A DNA stretch of 64,000 bases from NCBI RefSeq assembly GCF_028769735.1, contig NC_088179.1, positions 1,364,001 to 1,428,000 on the forward strand, written 5' to 3'. Below the pieces are notes generated by a model. It made no database searches. It saw only the letters and a program-made list of their open reading frames with translations, and was not told the origin of the DNA. Source of the stretch: Zonotrichia leucophrys gambelii (lineage: Eukaryota; Chordata; Aves; Passeriformes; Passerellidae). The stretch's first letter is position 1. Every line of letters starts with the position of its first letter. This document shows positions 1 to 12,800 of the stretch, in pieces. The position numbers and the translations under genes are program-made.

Positions 1-723
1 TTTGATGACATTTATGTTCTGTTTTAACTGTCAATAACTGCCAGGAAAGTAGATTAAAAGACAGGGGAAGCTTGGTGTTTGCTGCTGTCTCTTTTCTCTG
101 ATCACTTCCTCGCCAGTCCTGTTGTCTGAATTTCTTGTTCACCTCTTCATGCAGCTTTTTTCTTCTCTAGTTTCTCTGTCTCCTGGCCATGTTACCCAGC
201 AGCTGCCCATTTTACAGATTGATTTCCAGGGTTCCTGCTGTAGTGAGAGCAGTGGAGGGACCAGGGTGTTCCTGCTGCCTGGGGCTGTTCCACACAGCTT
301 TTTTAGGGGAACTCTTTGGTTCCCTCCCTTCAGTGCCTGTACCTGGGGCTGCACAAGGGCAGCACAGCCCAGCTCTGTTTCTCCATCTCCTTGGGTGCCC
401 TGTCTTGGCAGTGAGAATGATGTGGGTAATATCCCTCAGGATTCAGGGCTGGAGCAGAGGGCTCCTCAGGTTCCCTGTGAGCCCTGCTTGTGCTGGTAGG
501 CAGAGCATGTCCAGGGTGGCCATGAGCCATCGTGCTTTATGTGCCTTCTCCTTTCTTCTGTCTCCTCTTTCCTTCTCCAAGTCCTGGGACCTCACTCAGG
601 CTGAAAAATACACCCTCAAAAAACCTCTCCTATTCTAATCCATTTTCCAAAGCACTACAATTGCCATGTTTCTGTGTTCTGACAACATTCACAAGCTAGA
701 AGCATTGGACTTTTTTTCTTAAG
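1..723 (+). other. YEATS2: YEATS2 intron (3' part)
   Basis: Sequence upstream of the first exon in the window. It ends in a T-rich tract and AAG acceptor at 711-723. No YEATS2-like peptide was seen in any + frame here, so I read it as intron. Nothing else was recognised. Confidence 0.7.
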
Positions 724-879
724 GTTCTCCAATATCGACCCCTAGTCCATCTCCGCTGCCTCGCACCCCAACGTCCACTCCGGTGCACATGAAGCAAGGC
801 TCTGCCAGCTCAGTCCTCAATAACCCCTATCTTATTGTGGACAAGCCTGGACAAGTTGGAGCAGCAGCCACAAGCACAG
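724..879 (+). CDS. YEATS2: YEATS2 exon 1 of window
   Basis: Acceptor is a T-tract plus AAG; donor is CAG|GTGTGT. The exon starts with two bases finishing a codon, carries 51 codons and ends one base into a Gly codon. It opens with Ser-Pro repeats (SPISTPSPSPLPRTP), typical of a disordered, phosphorylatable linker after the YEATS domain, and then reads VLNNPYLIVDKPGQV. Confidence 0.93.
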
Positions 880-3800
880 GTGTGTAGTGTGACCTCAGAA
901 GGCAGTGGCTTAGTCTCACCTGTTCAGGTTTGTTCTCCCTTCAGAATGATCAGTGCAACCGCAGTGTTTGAGTTTGTGCAGATGGCAAGTGCTCAGCAGA
1001 GAAAGGGGAAGGTGTTGGTTTGTGTGTGTGGCTGAGGGGATCTCAGACTTGAGCATTGTTTCCTATAGGAAACAGCACAGAGTGAAGCCAAACTCAACTC
1101 ACAGACACCTCAAAGAGAGCCTGTTCTTTTCAGGTAACAAGGGAAGGAGTGATGTAGACTGTGGTGCACAGCTTTAGACACAAAGAGTGCACAGGGTTTG
1201 GGTGACAGTGCTGGAGTGGATGTGACAAAGAGCTTGGAGAGGTCACAGGGACTGGCAGAGCAGTCTTAGGTCACAGTGTGGGGCCCAGATGTGGTAAAAT
1301 GCAGAGATTCTGGTTACCAGAACAGCCATGCTGGATTTTGTTACTGCTCTCAGCTTCTGCCTGGTCTAATTCCAGCTGGTTTGGATTCCTCTTTACTGGA
1401 TTCCCTCAGTGGTGACAAAAGCCTGGGGTCACAGGGAGGGCTGAAGTGCAGGACACAGGTGATGGATAGAGGAGTCAGTCAGAAGTCATTTATTGTTGTG
1501 ATAAATGGCCAAGCACTGCTGTCTATTTTAGAACACACTTGTTTGTGTATGTGTGTGCTTCCCAGCATCTCAGCAGCATGCCCAGGGCCAAGTGAGGGAG
1601 TGCAGCATCCACGGAACACAAACCATTTGCTGGGCATGGTTGGAAAACACAATAATTCTTTTTACTGTTGCTTCTTCCCTTTATCTGAGGGAACACAGCT
1701 GTCATGTTCATTTTAACTTCATCACAGAGGGAGTTGGTAGGGTCATTGGTAGGAATTGTCTAGCTGTATCTGAAAATTTTTAAGTATGTTTTGGGCTTTC
1801 TTGGTAACACTGATGCTGTTTCACCGATAGGGTTTGATTAATTGGGGTTTTTTTTGATTGGTTGGGGGATTTCTACCTCTTATTTTCTGTTTCTTCACCT
1901 CCAGCCTGACTGTCTCCTCTGCCTAAGTGTTTTATCATGGTTTGGGTAACCTTTGGGTTCTAATAGAGGTTTGTACGTGGAGGACAGGATGTGCAGATGC
2001 AGCAGAATGTTGGGATGTCCAAGTGTTAGTGCAGTTCCTGTTCAAGCTGCAGTTCCTGTTAAAGTGCAGTTATTGTTAAAGTGCAGTTATTGTTAAAGTG
2101 CAGTTATTGTTAAAGTGCAGTTGCTGTTAAAGCTGCAGTTATTGTTACAGTGTAGTTCCTGTTAAAGCTGCAGGTACTGTTAAAGCTGCAGTTACTGTTA
2201 AAACTGCAGTTGTTAAAGCTGCAGTTACTGTTAAGCTGCAGTTTCCTGTAAGTGCAGTTATTGTTAAAGCTGTAGTTATTGTTACAGTGCAGTTATTGTT
2301 AAAGCTGTAGTTATTGTTAAAGCTGCAGTTACTGTTAAAGCTGCAGTTATTGTTAAAGCTGCAGTTATTGTTACAGTGTAGTTCCTGTTCAGGCTGCAGT
2401 TATTGTTAAAGCTGCCGTTCCTGTTAAAGCTGCAGTTCCTGTTAAAGCTGCAGTTCCTGTTAAAGCTGCAGTTCCTGTTAAAGCTGCAGTCACTGTTAAA
2501 GCTGCAGTCACTGTTAAAGCTGCAGGTACTGTTAAAGTGCAGTTATTGTTAAAGCTGCAGTTATTGTTACAGTGTAGTTCCTGTTAAAGCTGCATTGGTA
2601 AAGTTCCAGTTTCCCACCACAGTGCAGGTGTGCAGAGGGGCCTGGCAGAGTTTGTTGCTGCCTCTCCCTGCACGGCTGTGCCTCCCCTGTGTCCTGCACC
2701 AGTCAGAGCACATCAGTGCAGAGCAGAAGGGTGATGCCCTCCCCTCCCCAAACAGCTTTGCTGTGAGATCCCCATCAGCAGACCCTGGGGGAGGCTGCAG
2801 CAGGGTCTGTGGAACTGCTTGGCAGCAGCAGCCAGGCTGGACTGAGCATGATGTGTATTATAGAAAAAGTCACTGGGGAACTTTTGATAAGGCTGCAGAT
2901 TGTGTTTAACATCTTCATGCTCTGTGGAAACCAGCCTTCCCAAAGGCCTTCCTCTCAGAAATGTCTGCTCATTTACTTGTAACTCAAGGGTGAGTTGTAG
3001 TACAGCTGTATGAGACACTGGTTTTTGCTTTCATGTGTGTAATTCGTGGCTTTGGTGTCTCTTGAACAACCAAAACTGCCAAAGCAGCCCAGGAGCAGCA
3101 GTCCCAGGCTGCTGAGAGCACTCTTGTGCACACTCTGATAATGCAGGGTGAGTTTACCCCTGGACCCCCATCCATCCTGGGGCCAGGGGATGCTGTGGCA
3201 CATCTGTCAGTCTGATGCTTTTGCAGGAGCATCTGCCACGGGTGACTCTGTGCCTTCACCCCTTGTTTCTGTTTCTGCCTTTACCTTTCTCACTCTGTCC
3301 TTTGCTCTTGTTACTCCTCACTTTGTCTCACTCCTTTTGTGGCCTTTCTTTCCCTTCTCTCTCCAAGCCTTCCTCCATGCCAGTGCCCAAAGCTGGTGTG
3401 GGTTCAGGGGTTCCTGGGCAGCAGAGGACTTTGCTCCTGTGCTGATTTCATGCTTGCACCAGAGCTGACATCCTCAGCCAGGCAGGAAGGCTCCTGACCA
3501 CCTGCTGGCAGCACACAGAGCAGTGGGTGCACAGCACCTTCTCTGGGCCTGGTTCCTCAGGTGGAAATTCAGTGCTGGATCTGGTTTGTGCCCATGGTGG
3601 CTCCTGCTGGTGTACCTGATGCAGAATGCAGATGAAATGCAGTGCCCTGTTCTTGTTAGAGGAGGTTTCATGTGTGCAGGGGCCCTGCTCCCAGCCCTCA
3701 CCCAGCATCTGCTTTGTCTCCTGCCCCCAGGGAGCCCCACCAGCAAACTGAGCAGTGTCTGTCAGGCCTCCCATGGAACTGCATCTCCTGTGGCAAAGAC

Positions 3801-6800
3801 CCATGGCAGCAGCTTTGGCACCTCAGCTGTCAAGGTAATGTTCTTATTAGCTGTGCACTTCCCTTTTACAGCCCAGCTTTCTATTAAATTGCACTTTTTA
3901 GCATTAAAAATTCTGCACCTCAGGCAGGTTCTTGGGTTGTCATTTCCTGTGAAGGGTTACTGTGTAACAGATGGAGCCAGAGGAGAACATGGTGGTTATA
4001 CAAGATGGTTGTCACTTCATGCAGCTCTAACTAGGCTTGCCTGCATATCTGTGAAAGGCACTTCTGCTTCTCTGCAAGGAGATCCATGGAGGGCATAGTT
4101 CCCCAAACGTTTTATCTTTCAAAAAAAGCTCTTCTGTAGCTGCCTTTGATCTTTTGATCTTCTTCACTTTGTTAGTCACAGAGCATGATCAAACCAGAGA
4201 TGCCTACCTCAAAACATTCACTCTGTTCATTATTTTTGTACAGCAGCTGTTCCAAGCAGCCTGAAAATAACTCATGTAGTGGTTTTACAACTGTCTGGAT
4301 TTAGGAAAATGTTTGTGTAAACAGTGGAGTAACATTTGGATGTGTAAACAAACAGCAATAAATACGGTTCATGCTTCTGATCTGCAAAGCCCAAAAGGTA
4401 CAGAGCTGAACTGTCTCACATGAAATCTTCCCCTGATCTTGTGCTAGGGATGATATTTCTGGCAGGGAAGTGGTGTCAGCCCGGCTCTGCAGCAGCTGGT
4501 GGGTGTGCTCTGGAAGCAGCAGCACTCCCTGTCTCCAAGGCTCATCTTAAAGCAGGAGATGCTTTAACAGAGGACAAGGCTTGCCAGTCAGCCTGCAGGG
4601 AGCAAATCACTTCATATTTGGAGCAGAGATGCTTCCTGTGTGTGCTGGGGAATGCTGTAGCACACTGGTCTGAAGCTGTTTGTTTGGAGGGGCATTTTCA
4701 GTGTCAGTTGTACAGCTGGCAGTCACATTTTAAAAACCTGTGTGCTAGATGGATTTCACTTAACTATGTGAAAATAGTTCATTTTTCTTTATTTTTCACT
4801 GATTTGGGGCAGTTTTTTCTGAAAAGTTTTCAATGAGTTAAAGTAGGCACATCTTTAGTAACAGCTGAATTCCATATTTCCAGGGCAACTGAAGATATTT
4901 TTAAAAACCCACAGAAGTCATACTTCTGTAAACAGAAATGTTATTCGATTTATGTCTTCTGGTTGGTAGAAAAGCTGTTATTTTAGGGTTTCTTTAAAGA
5001 GAAGAGTGTGCCTGATAGTTCAGTGAGATATTATACAGGTTGTGTATAACTCACCACTTCTCATGTTTTCACTGTATGCTGGTTTTCTGTATTTATTTTA
5101 ATGACTTCAGGCTGTGTTTCTGCAGCCAGTCTCCAATGCAGCTGCAGTGGAGAGGACAGACTGTGCCTCTGGCCTTGTCCTCACACCTCCCATTTGCCAG
5201 CAGCTGTGTGCTGACCAGAGCAGCCAGCCTGTGGAAAACTGATGTTTGCAGCCATGTGTGTCAGTGCCAGAGGATGCCAGGAGTTGCAGGGCCTGATTTC
5301 TGCTCATGGTCCATCCAAGGATGGGCCAAGTGATTGTGAAACCGTGCCTTTGGGGTTCACACTGACTGTAAAAGAGAGCAATTGCACTGTAACAAACTCC
5401 CTTAAATGCACTTGCCTCTGCTGACCTCAGAAGTGCCAGGTGCAGATGACAAAATAGTATTTTACTTAATGTTTGTTGTTTCTGCCAAATGGTGAGTTCT
5501 GTCTGTAAGGGTTGTGTGCCACTGCATTGTTGCAGTTGGAGGAGAGCATGAACTCCTCTGAGAGAAGAATTTTCCCCTTGTTTCTCCTTACACTGTCTCC
5601 TCTCTCAGAGATTGTGTATAAAATCACAAAATGATTGAGGCTGGCAGAGACCTCTGGAGATCAACCACTCCTGCTCAAAGCAGGGCCAAATAGAGCAGGT
5701 TCCTTGGGAGTCTGTCCAGTTGGGTTTTGAGTATCTTCAAGGCTGAAGAGTCCCCAGCCTCTCTGACCAACCTGTTACTCTGTTTGGTCACAATCAACAA
5801 CAACAGGGTTTTCCTTATCATTTCCTGTATTTCAGTTTGTGCCCATGGACTCTGTCCTTGCCTGGAGTGTTTTCTGGCTTGACCTTTATTACACCTTCCT
5901 AGCAGGTGTTTGTATGCATTGATAAGATGTCCCCACAGCCTATTTGAATTTTAAGTGAAATGCTTTTATATTAAAAATTGATCAGAGAACATGAGTCAAT
6001 ATTTTTGCCTGTGTATGACATGGTAAGAAACAGTTACTGCTGTTGGAGATGTAACTTGCCAACTCAAATCTGCTTTTTGGGTTGTATTAAGACTCCTTTT
6101 ACTCAAGTGTTGACTGATTTTTGGAAATGTCCTATTTGCTCAAGTAATTTGGCCTGCCCAGATGGTCCATGCTGCCCTTTATTAGCAAATTGTTTTATTT
6201 CTCTTATTGAACATATCACTGATTTTTGCACCATGTCTTTCATTTGCAGCAGGAGGATTCTCTTTTTGCCACCATGCCCCCCCTGTGTCCCATTGGGAGC
6301 CACTCCAAGGTGCAAAGCCCCAAGTCAGTCACTGGAGGGCTGGGAGCTTTTACAAAGGTATCCTTCCTTCCTTCTTCCTTTGTGCTGGGTCAGGCAGCCC
6401 AGCAGTGCCATTTGTGCCACAAACCCTGGAACTTCAGTGCTGGAAAACTCTTGCTGGAAGATGTATCTTGCTGCTCAGAGCTCTGTAGCATCTCTCAAAA
6501 ATGTGTCTTGTTTTCTTTTCTTTCCCTGGGGCTCTGCTGTACCTGGGATCTTGCCTTTTATCACCTCTTCTGTCCTTTCTGAGTTTCTTTTTTGAATAAC
6601 TGTTGTGTTCAGGGTGACATCTTGAAAGCTTATTTTTAATGGGATGCAGTAGAAGTAAACTGCAATAGATCTGTCAGGAGCTTCTTAAAAAATTATAACA
6701 GTGGTTTGTGAATCTCAGATGTTGCTGCTTCTGGCTGTGTTTCCTTAAATACTACCACATGGAATATAAAATCTTTCTGTCAATGTTAGGTGGTACAAGT

Positions 6801-9800
6801 AAAAGGTGAAAGAATGCTTCTTACCAGTTACAGTGCCTACAACAATCTAATAGGGGATAAAAATCCCAAAGAGGCTTTTTAATGTCACTGCACTTAAAGG
6901 TTAGATGTAGGGGAAACATAAAACATACACACAAGGGAATGTGTGTATGTGAGCTGTAATCATTTACAGTGTCTATAGCTATTGGTTGTAACATTCCAGG
7001 ACAGAAATAAAAAACAGGTTCAGAACATGAATTTGAAACTTTCAAGTGTCGTGGCTCTGTGTGGAATGTAGCACCTGAAGAACTCAGGTTTTTTTACTTT
7101 TTGTAAAAAGTCCCTTACCACGATGAGTGGTACTTGTAACACTACCAGCAGTTGCTGTGACTCTCTAATTTCCATGCCCACCTCTAAAATGGGGACTGCT
7201 TTGTCACTGTGTCAGTTTGTCCCAGCACCCCACTGCAGTGTGGGAGCAGCCCTCACCTGGAGCTGGGTTAGTCCCTGTGGTGGTGAGCCCCATGTGTGAG
7301 CTCAGGGTGTGCCTGCCCTTCCCTGCTCACAGGCTGCTCCACACGATCCTCAGTGGCTGAAGGAGTTCTCGGCCTGTTGTCTCTGCCCGGTGAGGTGCAC
7401 TCTTCAGATTTTTCGGTCTTCAATATTGTTTATTATTTCTTATCTACAAAGTTGTCTCCCAGCCTGACAGAGGTCTGCCCAGCAGGACAGCCATGGGCAC
7501 ACTGACCTCCCACTGGGCGGTTGTCCACTTTTATACTAAAAACTACGTATAAGATATTTACCTTTACCTCCCAATACCTTTTACCCTTATTAACAAGTGC
7601 ACATTTAATGTGAACCAATCCCAAAGATGGATGACAAGAAGAAGAGGAAAAGGACAAGACACACCCTAATTCCTCCATCTTGTCTCCTAAAAACCCCACT
7701 GTACCAAAATCCCAAAACCTGAGTTTTCACCCTGTAAATAATCAATTCCTTCACCACTTATCCCCAGGTGATCCTCTTGTCCTCATACAGGTGGCACATC
7801 CTGTGCAGGGTCAAAATCCAACCACCAAGCACTTCTGGCAGCATTCCAGGATTTCCAAGCCCCCCAAGGGTTATCTCGGCAACTCTGGACATCAGGGGTG
7901 ATGTGCTGAGTTCCCGCAAAGGAGATGCCTTGGAGTGGCTCCCTAGAGCAGAGGCTGGACAAGATCCAGAGAATAAAGTGGGGGTTTATTAAAGGCCTCA
8001 AACAGGTTCACCTTGGGCAGCCACAGCCTCCCAGAGGCTACACCCAAGCTGGACAATGGGCACCAGTTTTTCAGACTATTTAAGTTTGGTCCATTTACAT
8101 ATCAGGAATTAATCCTCCAATTACAGCTTCAGCTAATGAAGTCATTTACTCCCCAGTTTGTTTCCCCAATTCACTTTTGTTTGTGCTTTTTGAGTCCTGA
8201 GGCTGTGGGGTGTCCTTGGTTCCCAGGCCCAGAGGGATTGTTGTGTCTGACCAAATGTGAGCTCTGTGTGCAGTTTGGAGTGATGCAGTGATGCAGTGCA
8301 GGATCTGAAATGATAAAAGCTGCAATGCTGAGGCACCGGGGTGTTTGCTGTGCTGTGACTGTGTGTCCCTGCCCAGGTGATCATCAAGCAGGAGCCCGGG
8401 GAGCTGCCGCAGCAGGCGGCGGTGCCGGCGGCGGGCGCGGCGCAGCCCTCGCTGCAGCAGTACGTCACCGTCAAGGGCAGCCACATGCTGGCCCTGTCCC
8501 CCCAGAAACCCGTGGTGAGCAGCGCTGAGGGGACAGTGCAGTCCAAGGTAAGGGCTCCTGGGCATCTCTGGGGTGCTGGCAGCTGTCTGTGCGTTCCTGC
8601 AGCCCTTGGTGCCTCCCCAGGGGTGCCTCGCTCCGGGTGGCTGGTTCTGGGTGCAGTGCCTCCTGTCTTGCTTCCCTGCAGTGCCTGGGAGGGGAGCAGG
8701 CTGAGCAGGCGCTGTTTGTTACATTTTATTGTGCACAGGGACTTCACCCACTTCTGTCCCAGCCATTGCAGCAGTGGGGTGCAGGTGCTTTTTGCTCTTG
8801 CTGAAACTCATCCAGGCCTTTCCATAAGAGAAGGTGAATTCTTTCCTACGAGTGCAGGCCTGCGGCATAAGAGAACAGCACAAACAGGGAGTGAGGTGGA
8901 GGCTGAGCAGAGTAAGAATAGGTGAAAGCAGTCCTGTTTGAGTGACAACTGGATCATTTTACTGTAGGAGTCGTGCCAATGCAGTCCTGCTTTGCCAGGA
9001 GTGACACAGCTTCTGAGAAGGCACAGTGCAGTGACAGGATGACAGATGTGTCAGAAATTGTCTCCATTCTTGCCTCTTTCCATTGTGGACAGAGTCAAAT
9101 GACGTGCCAGGCACTAGAGATAACATACAGAACTTTCACGTTTGCATGAGTAAATACTTTTTTTTTTTATTTGCAACATTTCCTTGTTCTTTTTGCTGCC
9201 TTTCTTGCCTGTTTGAGCAGGTATGCAAAAACTCACGTTCCACTGCAGTTACCATTAACACATAAAATTGAAGCACTTTGTGGGTTCTGCTTTGAGACTG
9301 TAGTTTTCCCAAGGAACCTGTTCCCATGGATGTGTTGAAACAGAATTTCTACATCTCTTTAATTCACCAAGGCAAGCTTTATCCTCAGCTGGAATTAAGC
9401 CATTGCTTATAAATCAGAAATAAAGGAATTGCCCTGTGATTTGAATGAACTTAATCTTCAGTGGGTGTGCTGAGATCCTGGCTGGGTTTAACAGTTTATC
9501 GTTTTACTTGGGATTGGCCTCTTGCCCATTTAATTTTGTTCTGAGTGAAGAGCTTCTGTTCATGACCAGGCACGTCCTGAAATGTCTGGAGGTGATGGGG
9601 GTGCTGTGCCAGCCAGGTTGCCAGGGTGCTGTGGCCAGCAGGGCCCCATGCCATGCCATGCCATCCATCCCTGTCTGTTGCAGGTTGTTGGTGTCCCCGT
9701 TGGTTCCACGCTGCAGTCCACAGTGAAACAAGCTGTGGCCATCAGTGGGGGTCAGATCCTCGTGGCCAAGTCCAGCTCCTCAGTGGCCAAGGCTGTTGGC

Positions 9801-12800
9801 TCCAAGCAGGTTGTGACTCAAGGTGTAGCCAAAGCCATCGTCAGTGGAGGTGGAGGGACAATTGTGGCTCAGCCTGTGCAGACCATAACCAAGGCACAAG
9901 TTTCTTCCACAGGGACTCTGAAAAGTACATCTCAAGGCTCAGGTAGAGTGGTTTTGTACCTTGTTAATGGCTGGTGATGGGTCTAGAATGATGTATTCAG
10001 CTACAAATAACTGAATTGTGTGTGATTGAAAAACCTGGAAGTGACTAGAGAGCTCTGTAGGAAAATTCAGGCTGAGATGAATAATAAAGAAAATGTTCAT
10101 TCATTATCTGTAAGGGGGAAGAGGGAGCACAAGTGCTTTAAAACATGCAGTGTTCTGGAAGTGGAGACCAGATGGGAACGCTGGGGAATGTGCAGGAGAC
10201 CTTGCAGACTTTCATAGAGCCAGGTCTCACATTTTGGCCTGGCATTATGGTTCTTTTCCCATGAATCCAGCCAGCCAGAGCCAAAGTGTCCCTGTTTCAT
10301 CCCCACATCTTCCCCAGTGCTTACAGGTCCAGGAGCATGGGCAGAAGCCCCTGTGTGCATGTGCTGAGCCCAGGCTGATCTCTGGGCTGTTGGAAGCTGC
10401 TGTGTGGTCCCAGGAAGGCTGCAGACCCCACAGCTGTGCTGCTTTGGCCTGCAGCCACAAGTGGGACTGCACACAGCGAGGTGTTTTCCAGACCTATTAA
10501 CAAAAGTGTCTGTGCATTGCTGGTGGAGTTAATCTGCAGTTAGAGCAGCTAAGCAGGGATTACTGAGGGCTGGTTGCATGTCACTGAGTACTTTCTGCAA
10601 GCAGCTGGTTTATTCCTGTTCATTTTCTCTTTCTAGTGATGGCTACGCTGCAGTTACCAGCCACCAACCTGGCAAACTTGGCAAACTTACCACCAGGCAC
10701 CAAGCTGTACCTCACCACCAACAGCAAGAACCCTTCTGGGAAAGGAAAACTGCTGCTGATACCCCAAGGAGCCATACTGAGAGCCACAAATAATGCTAGT
10801 TAGTCTTGCAGGGAAATCTAATGAGTTAAATAATGTAATCACTGCATAATTAATATGTTGGGCATTTTTGGTAGAAAGCATCCTGGTGCTGTGGAAATCA
10901 GTAGTGGGATAGGGTTCCTTTGTTCACAGCAACTCATGTGTGGTGCTTTTTAAGGCTGAGATCTCACAAGTGGCTTTTGTTCTCAGTGAAACTGCTCTTC
11001 ATGCTGTGCTCTCAATGCAGAAATGGTTTTTTGGTTAATAGGCCTGTGAATGAACTCCAGGGTAATACCTGCAGCTGGGGCAGTCCAACTTTGATAAGGT
11101 CATTGGCACCAGGGAAGATCAGATACTTGTGATGCTTATGACAGAGCCATGAGTATTTTTTTTACCCTTGTTTCCTGATGAGAGACTGCAAAAAGTCACT
11201 GTTGGCTGTTCCTTCTGGAGACAGAGCAATATCAAAGTGTCACTGCAAATTTCCACTGCTTGGTATCCATGATCTGTTATTATGTTAACAAAATTGCATT
11301 GACAGCCAGTGAAATTAAAATAAGAAACCAGTGAGATTCAGTGTTTCCAGAGCTTTTGCTGCACATCCATAACCTGCAAAAAGTGATGAAAAGATTGTTC
11401 TTTTTTTGGACAGCATTTTCATTTTATAGAAAGTTCAAAACAGCCTGAAATGAGCTTTGCTTGTCCACCAGGCCTGCTTATCTCCCCAACAGCTCCTCTT
11501 GTTTGTGGCATTAGCTGAGCTGTAAGAGAGCACAGCAGCACAGCTGAACTCTGTTGAATAATGACATTACTTGACTGCAAACACGTGGCACCAAATGTCT
11601 GGCAAAGTCCTCAAATTCTTGTATATACAGGGATGCTTTGGCAGCTGGCACTGTCTGATTACCAGAGGGTCAAGTCTTGTCCTCTGGTTACAGATCTTCA
11701 GTCTGGTTCTTCTGCAAATAGTGGAGGAGGAGGAGGAGGAGGAACCCAAAGCACAAGCAGTAACTTGTCACAGCACCTCACCTACACATCCTACATCCTG
11801 AAGCAGACACCCCAGGTCAGTGGCACAGCTCAGTGGAAGCACATTGGCATTTCAGGGGTGTTTGGTGATGTCCTGGGACTGTGGTGTCTGGATCTTGCCT
11901 TTTCTCCTGCTCTGCTTCCATCACAAGGTGTTCTGCAGCAAGAAGGCTGCACCCAGCTCTCAGTGCAGGGCCATCCACTGTAGTTAGCAATGCCTTGTTT
12001 CAGAAGATGAAATGTTGTTGTGGCTACGTTATAGCCACAAGATTTATCTGTTACCCTTAGCTTTTATGTGCTACTCCTACTTTTATCTGACACTCCTGAA
12101 TTTCTGTTGACTCATAACTGTGTTTCAAAGTGCTGACCTCCTGATTCCTTTCTGGAGCAGGGCACCTTTCTGGTTGGGCAGCCTTCACCCCAGGGCTCTG
12201 GGAAGCAGCTGACTCCAGCATCAGTTGTTCAGGGCAGTGTGGGAGTTGGAGCATCTTCCACACAAGGACAAGCCCTAAAAGTGATAACTGGACAGAAAAC
12301 AGCTCTGTTTACACAGGTAATGTGCAGCTGATGTATTTCTCTCTTACTGGTTTTGTCAGATAAAGTACAGGAACCACAGCCACGCATTATTGAGAGCATT
12401 TCCTTTCATAGTTGGTTTGATGTGGGGTTTGTACAGTTGTGGTGCTGGCTGTACCACGATGAGGAAAGCACACAAAGGCTTGTTTTCTTCAGACTACACA
12501 TTTCCAGCTTTCTCTTCTCAGGGGGAGTCAGCTTGCAATCTGTGTGAGCTTGGGGTTGCTGCTTTGTCAGTGGGCTCTGGGATTGTTAGTGAAATGGAAT
12601 TGGAAAAGTGAAGAGAGTCAGGTGCAAAAGTGTAGTTAAAAATCTTTGAGTTTGGTGCCTCTCAGAGATCCTTCTTTTAAAAAGTACCAAGTAGTCTCTG
12701 AAATTCAGATGCCCTAAGGGTACTTGCAGTTGATTATCCAAAATTCAAGATTGGTAGACATATATTTGCAAAGTCAACACTTTCAAAATTGATTTCTGAG

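Larger units (their letters stand above)
6358..8376 (+). other. YEATS2: YEATS2 intron with two LTRs
   Basis: Intron of 2.0 kb. About 7330-8280 is occupied by two LTR-like segments on the minus strand. The remaining sequence at 6358-7300 is T-rich and unremarkable. Confidence 0.75.

Noticed and set aside
2030..2602. CRISPR-like regular repeats
   Set aside because: Units are directly adjacent without unique spacers and the context is a vertebrate intron; it is a minisatellite.
3523..4098. 191-codon open frame over a YEATS2 exon
   Set aside because: It overlaps the true exon 3731-3834 in part but runs through its splice sites into intron; no conserved peptide outside the exon.
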